A DNA stretch of 6,501 bases, taken from contig WQZL01000149.1 in the NCBI GenBank assembly GCA_009780755.1, positions 1 through 6,501 on the forward strand. Direction: 5' to 3'. Below, piece by piece: positions 5,332 through 6,501 of the stretch. The stretch's first letter is position 1. Each line of letters starts with the position of its first letter. Under the pieces are notes generated by a model. It saw only the letters and a list, made by a program, of their open reading frames with translations. It was not told the origin of the DNA and did no database searches. Source of the stretch: Promicromonosporaceae bacterium. Its GTDB lineage: Bacteria; Actinomycetota; Actinomycetes; Actinomycetales; Cellulomonadaceae. A program made the position numbers and the translations under genes.

Positions 5332-6213
5332 ATGCAGATGCCGCGCCAAGCCGCAGTTCTCGGGCAGCCAATCGGGCACTCGCTTTCGCCCGTGCTGCAT
5401 AACGCCGCTTACGCGGCGCTCGGGTTGGCAGGGTGGCGGTACACCGCTGTCGACACCTCCGAGGCCGCGTTACCGGAGCGCATCGCCGCGCTGGACGAGA
5501 CCTGGGCCGGACTCAGCCTGACCATGCCCCTCAAGCAGGCGGTGATCCCGCTGCTTGACGAGATAGACGCGGTGGCGGAGGTCACCCAGGCCGTGAACAC
5601 GGTGGTGGTTGCTGAGGGAAGGGAGCGGCTAGTTCTCAAGGGGCATAACACCGATGCCCTGGGGCTGTCTCAGGCATTGTTAGAGGTCTTCTTCGATGAG
5701 GGATCGTCCGATTCAGAGACGGCGATCATTCTCGGTTCCGGAGCCACGGCGGTCTCCGCCCTGGTGGCGCTGGCTGACGTCGACTATCCGAACACGCTGG
5801 TGATCTCTCGCTCTTACCCCGAAACCTTGTTGCACACGGCGTCAAAGCTCGGGCTTTCCCCGAGACATCTTGCGCTTGATATCGGGAAGCCGAAACAGGC
5901 GGCGCAAGCCGTTGAGGCGATGGCTACGGCGGGAGTGGTGGTGAGTACCACGCCAGCTCACGTTGCCGATCCGCTTGCCGACGGGCTGCTGGCGCTCGGC
6001 GCGATCGGGGAGCGGTGCGACGGCGTGTTGCTGGATGTGGTTTACGACCCCCGGCCCACCGCGCTCTCTGCCGCCTGGGCGGAGGCTGGAGGGCGCGTTG
6101 TCGGCGGGGAGCGGATGCTGCTTCATCAGGCCGCTCGGCAAGTGGAGTTAATGACCGGCCTGCCTGCCCCGCTTGAAGCAATGGACACCGCCCTCCAAAA
6201 CGCGCTGGCTTAA
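5332..6213 (+). CDS. aroE: Shikimate 5-dehydrogenase
   Basis: AroE reduces 3-dehydroshikimate to shikimate, normally with NADPH, in aromatic amino acid synthesis. This 293-residue protein is close to the family's usual 270-290. The N-terminal substrate domain has GQPIGHSLSPVLHNAAY (11-27; the two serines bind shikimate), LSLTMPLK (61-68) with catalytic K68, AVNT (87-90) and GHNTDALG (104-111) with catalytic D108. The nucleotide domain begins with LGSGATAVSAL (134-144), a variant of the usual GAGG(A/S) loop. The segment after its second strand, ISRSYPE (158-164), replaces the textbook NRT and keeps one arginine for the NADP phosphate. DVVYDPRPTAL (235-245) and GGERMLLHQAARQ (258-270) complete the family pattern. 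The ATG lies 3 bp after the murA stop, with GGGG (5321-5324) as a modest ribosome site, so translation is probably coupled to murA. A second in-frame ATG at 5338 is possible. A quinate/shikimate or NAD-preferring paralogue cannot be fully excluded. Confidence 0.93.
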   Translation: MQMPRQAAVLGQPIGHSLSPVLHNAAYAALGLAGWRYTAVDTSEAALPERIAALDETWAGLSLTMPLKQAVIPLLDEIDAVAEVTQAVNTVVVAEGRERLVLKGHNTDALGLSQALLEVFFDEGSSDSETAIILGSGATAVSALVALADVDYPNTLVISRSYPETLLHTASKLGLSPRHLALDIGKPKQAAQAVEAMATAGVVVSTTPAHVADPLADGLLALGAIGERCDGVLLDVVYDPRPTALSAAWAEAGGRVVGGERMLLHQAARQVELMTGLPAPLEAMDTALQNALA

Positions 6214-6225
6214 CCACCGTGTCAT

Positions 6226-6265
6226 CGGCAGCGCTGTCGTTCTTGGGCACCCTGCGCGGGGTGTT
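6226..6265 (+). other. aroE-pdxS intergenic hairpins, weak terminator candidates
   Basis: Two small inverted repeats lie between aroE and pdxS. The first, CGGCA-GCGC-TGTCG (6226-6239), gives a 5-bp stem with one G-U pair. The second, CACCC-TGCGCG-GGGTG (6248-6263), gives a 5-bp stem that two outer G-U pairs could extend. Neither is followed by a run of T, so intrinsic termination is doubtful. They could be weak terminators of the murA-aroE unit, part of the pdxS control region, or chance in GC-rich DNA. Confidence 0.25.
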
Positions 6266-6284
6266 GCTCCAAAGCTCAACCCAC

Positions 6285-6290
6285 TAGGAT
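6285..6290 (+). promoter_or_regulatory. TAGGAT: pdxS ribosome site or -10 element
   Basis: TAGGAT contains AGGA (6286-6289), 9 nt before the pdxS GTG, which makes it the likely Shine-Dalgarno site. It also fits the actinobacterial -10 pattern TANNNT and ends 8 nt before the GTG, so it could instead drive a leaderless transcript. The best -35-like hexamer, TTGCTC (6264-6269), is only 15 bp upstream. The sequence does not decide between the two readings. Confidence 0.4.
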
Positions 6291-6298
6291 TGGATTCC

Positions 6299-6501
6299 GT
6301 GAACAATATGAATGCTGCCCTACGTGTCCGCTCCGGCCTGGCCGACCAGTTCAAAGGCGGGGTGATTATGGATGTGGTGACCCCCGAGCAGGCCCGTGTC
6401 GCGCAAGATGCCGGTGCCGTAGCCGTGATGGCCCTAGAGCGCGTGCCCGCCGACATTCGCGCCACCGGCGGAGTGGCCCGGATGAGCGACCCGGACATGA
6501 T
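6299..6501 (+). CDS. pdxS: Pyridoxal 5'-phosphate synthase subunit PdxS, 3'-truncated by window
   Basis: PdxS is the synthase subunit of the DXP-independent vitamin B6 pathway. It makes pyridoxal phosphate from ribose 5-phosphate, glyceraldehyde 3-phosphate and ammonia supplied by the glutaminase PdxT. The first 67 codons and 2 bases of the next are visible, of a protein normally near 290-300 residues. The near-invariant N-terminal block is clear: FKGGVIMDVVTPEQA, where the Asp of IMDV is the conserved active-site aspartate (D24 in Bacillus numbering), then AGAVAVMALERVPADIRA and GGVARMSDPDM. The Schiff-base lysine lies beyond the window. The GTG at 6299 is preferred because AGGA (6286-6289) is 9 nt upstream; the ATG at 6308 would be 18 nt from that site but cannot be ruled out. 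pdxT probably follows outside the window. The 85-bp gap from aroE suggests a separate transcription unit. Confidence 0.95.
   Translation, partial: MNNMNAALRVRSGLADQFKGGVIMDVVTPEQARVAQDAGAVAVMALERVPADIRATGGVARMSDPDM

Noticed and set aside
4987..5400. Minus-strand open frame across the murA-aroE junction
   Set aside because: It spans the ends of two well-supported genes on the other strand and has no family features.
1..6501. CRISPR array, tRNA/rRNA genes, insertion sequence or prophage
   Set aside because: No repeat-spacer pattern, no tRNA-like cloverleaf or rRNA segment and no transposase motifs were seen. Nearly every base is accounted for by the listed genes and short intergenic gaps.

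Overview
The window looks like ordinary chromosome from a high-GC actinobacterium. The dihydrolipoyl dehydrogenase and the LeuD fragment closely match, from memory, the mycobacterial/actinomycete versions. The MurA is the longer type with a GGCHIGDRP active-site loop that I associate with Bifidobacterium/Actinomyces relatives. GC content is clearly above half but not extreme. An Actinomycetaceae-like host is my guess; the sequence alone does not settle it.

Layout, left to right: the 3' part of leuD (+, 1-546); a two-gene type II toxin-antitoxin module on the minus strand (PIN-domain toxin 547-939, ribbon-helix-helix antitoxin 936-1247, joined by an ATGA overlap); a 135-bp divergent control region with two inverted repeats (1248-1382); lpd, dihydrolipoyl dehydrogenase (+, 1383-2783); a secreted or membrane-anchored NodB-type polysaccharide deacetylase (-, 2780-3898) whose stop overlaps that of lpd; a 47-bp divergent gap; murA (+, 3946-5328); aroE (+, 5332-6213) 3 bp behind murA; an 85-bp intergenic stretch; and the first 67 codons of pdxS (+, from 6299), cut by the window edge.

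Functionally this is mainly housekeeping metabolism: leucine synthesis (leuD), the E3 component of 2-oxo-acid dehydrogenases (lpd), the first committed step of peptidoglycan synthesis (murA), the shikimate pathway (aroE) and pyridoxal phosphate synthesis (pdxS). The accessory parts are the toxin-antitoxin pair and the cell-wall deacetylase. The deacetylase is transcribed away from murA and may modify the polymer that MurA helps to build.

I found no previously undescribed multi-gene system. The points most worth a second look are the toxin-antitoxin module with its palindromic candidate operators, the PIN toxin that seems to lack one canonical acidic residue, the terminator-free tail-to-tail gene junctions, and possible leaderless transcription of two genes.
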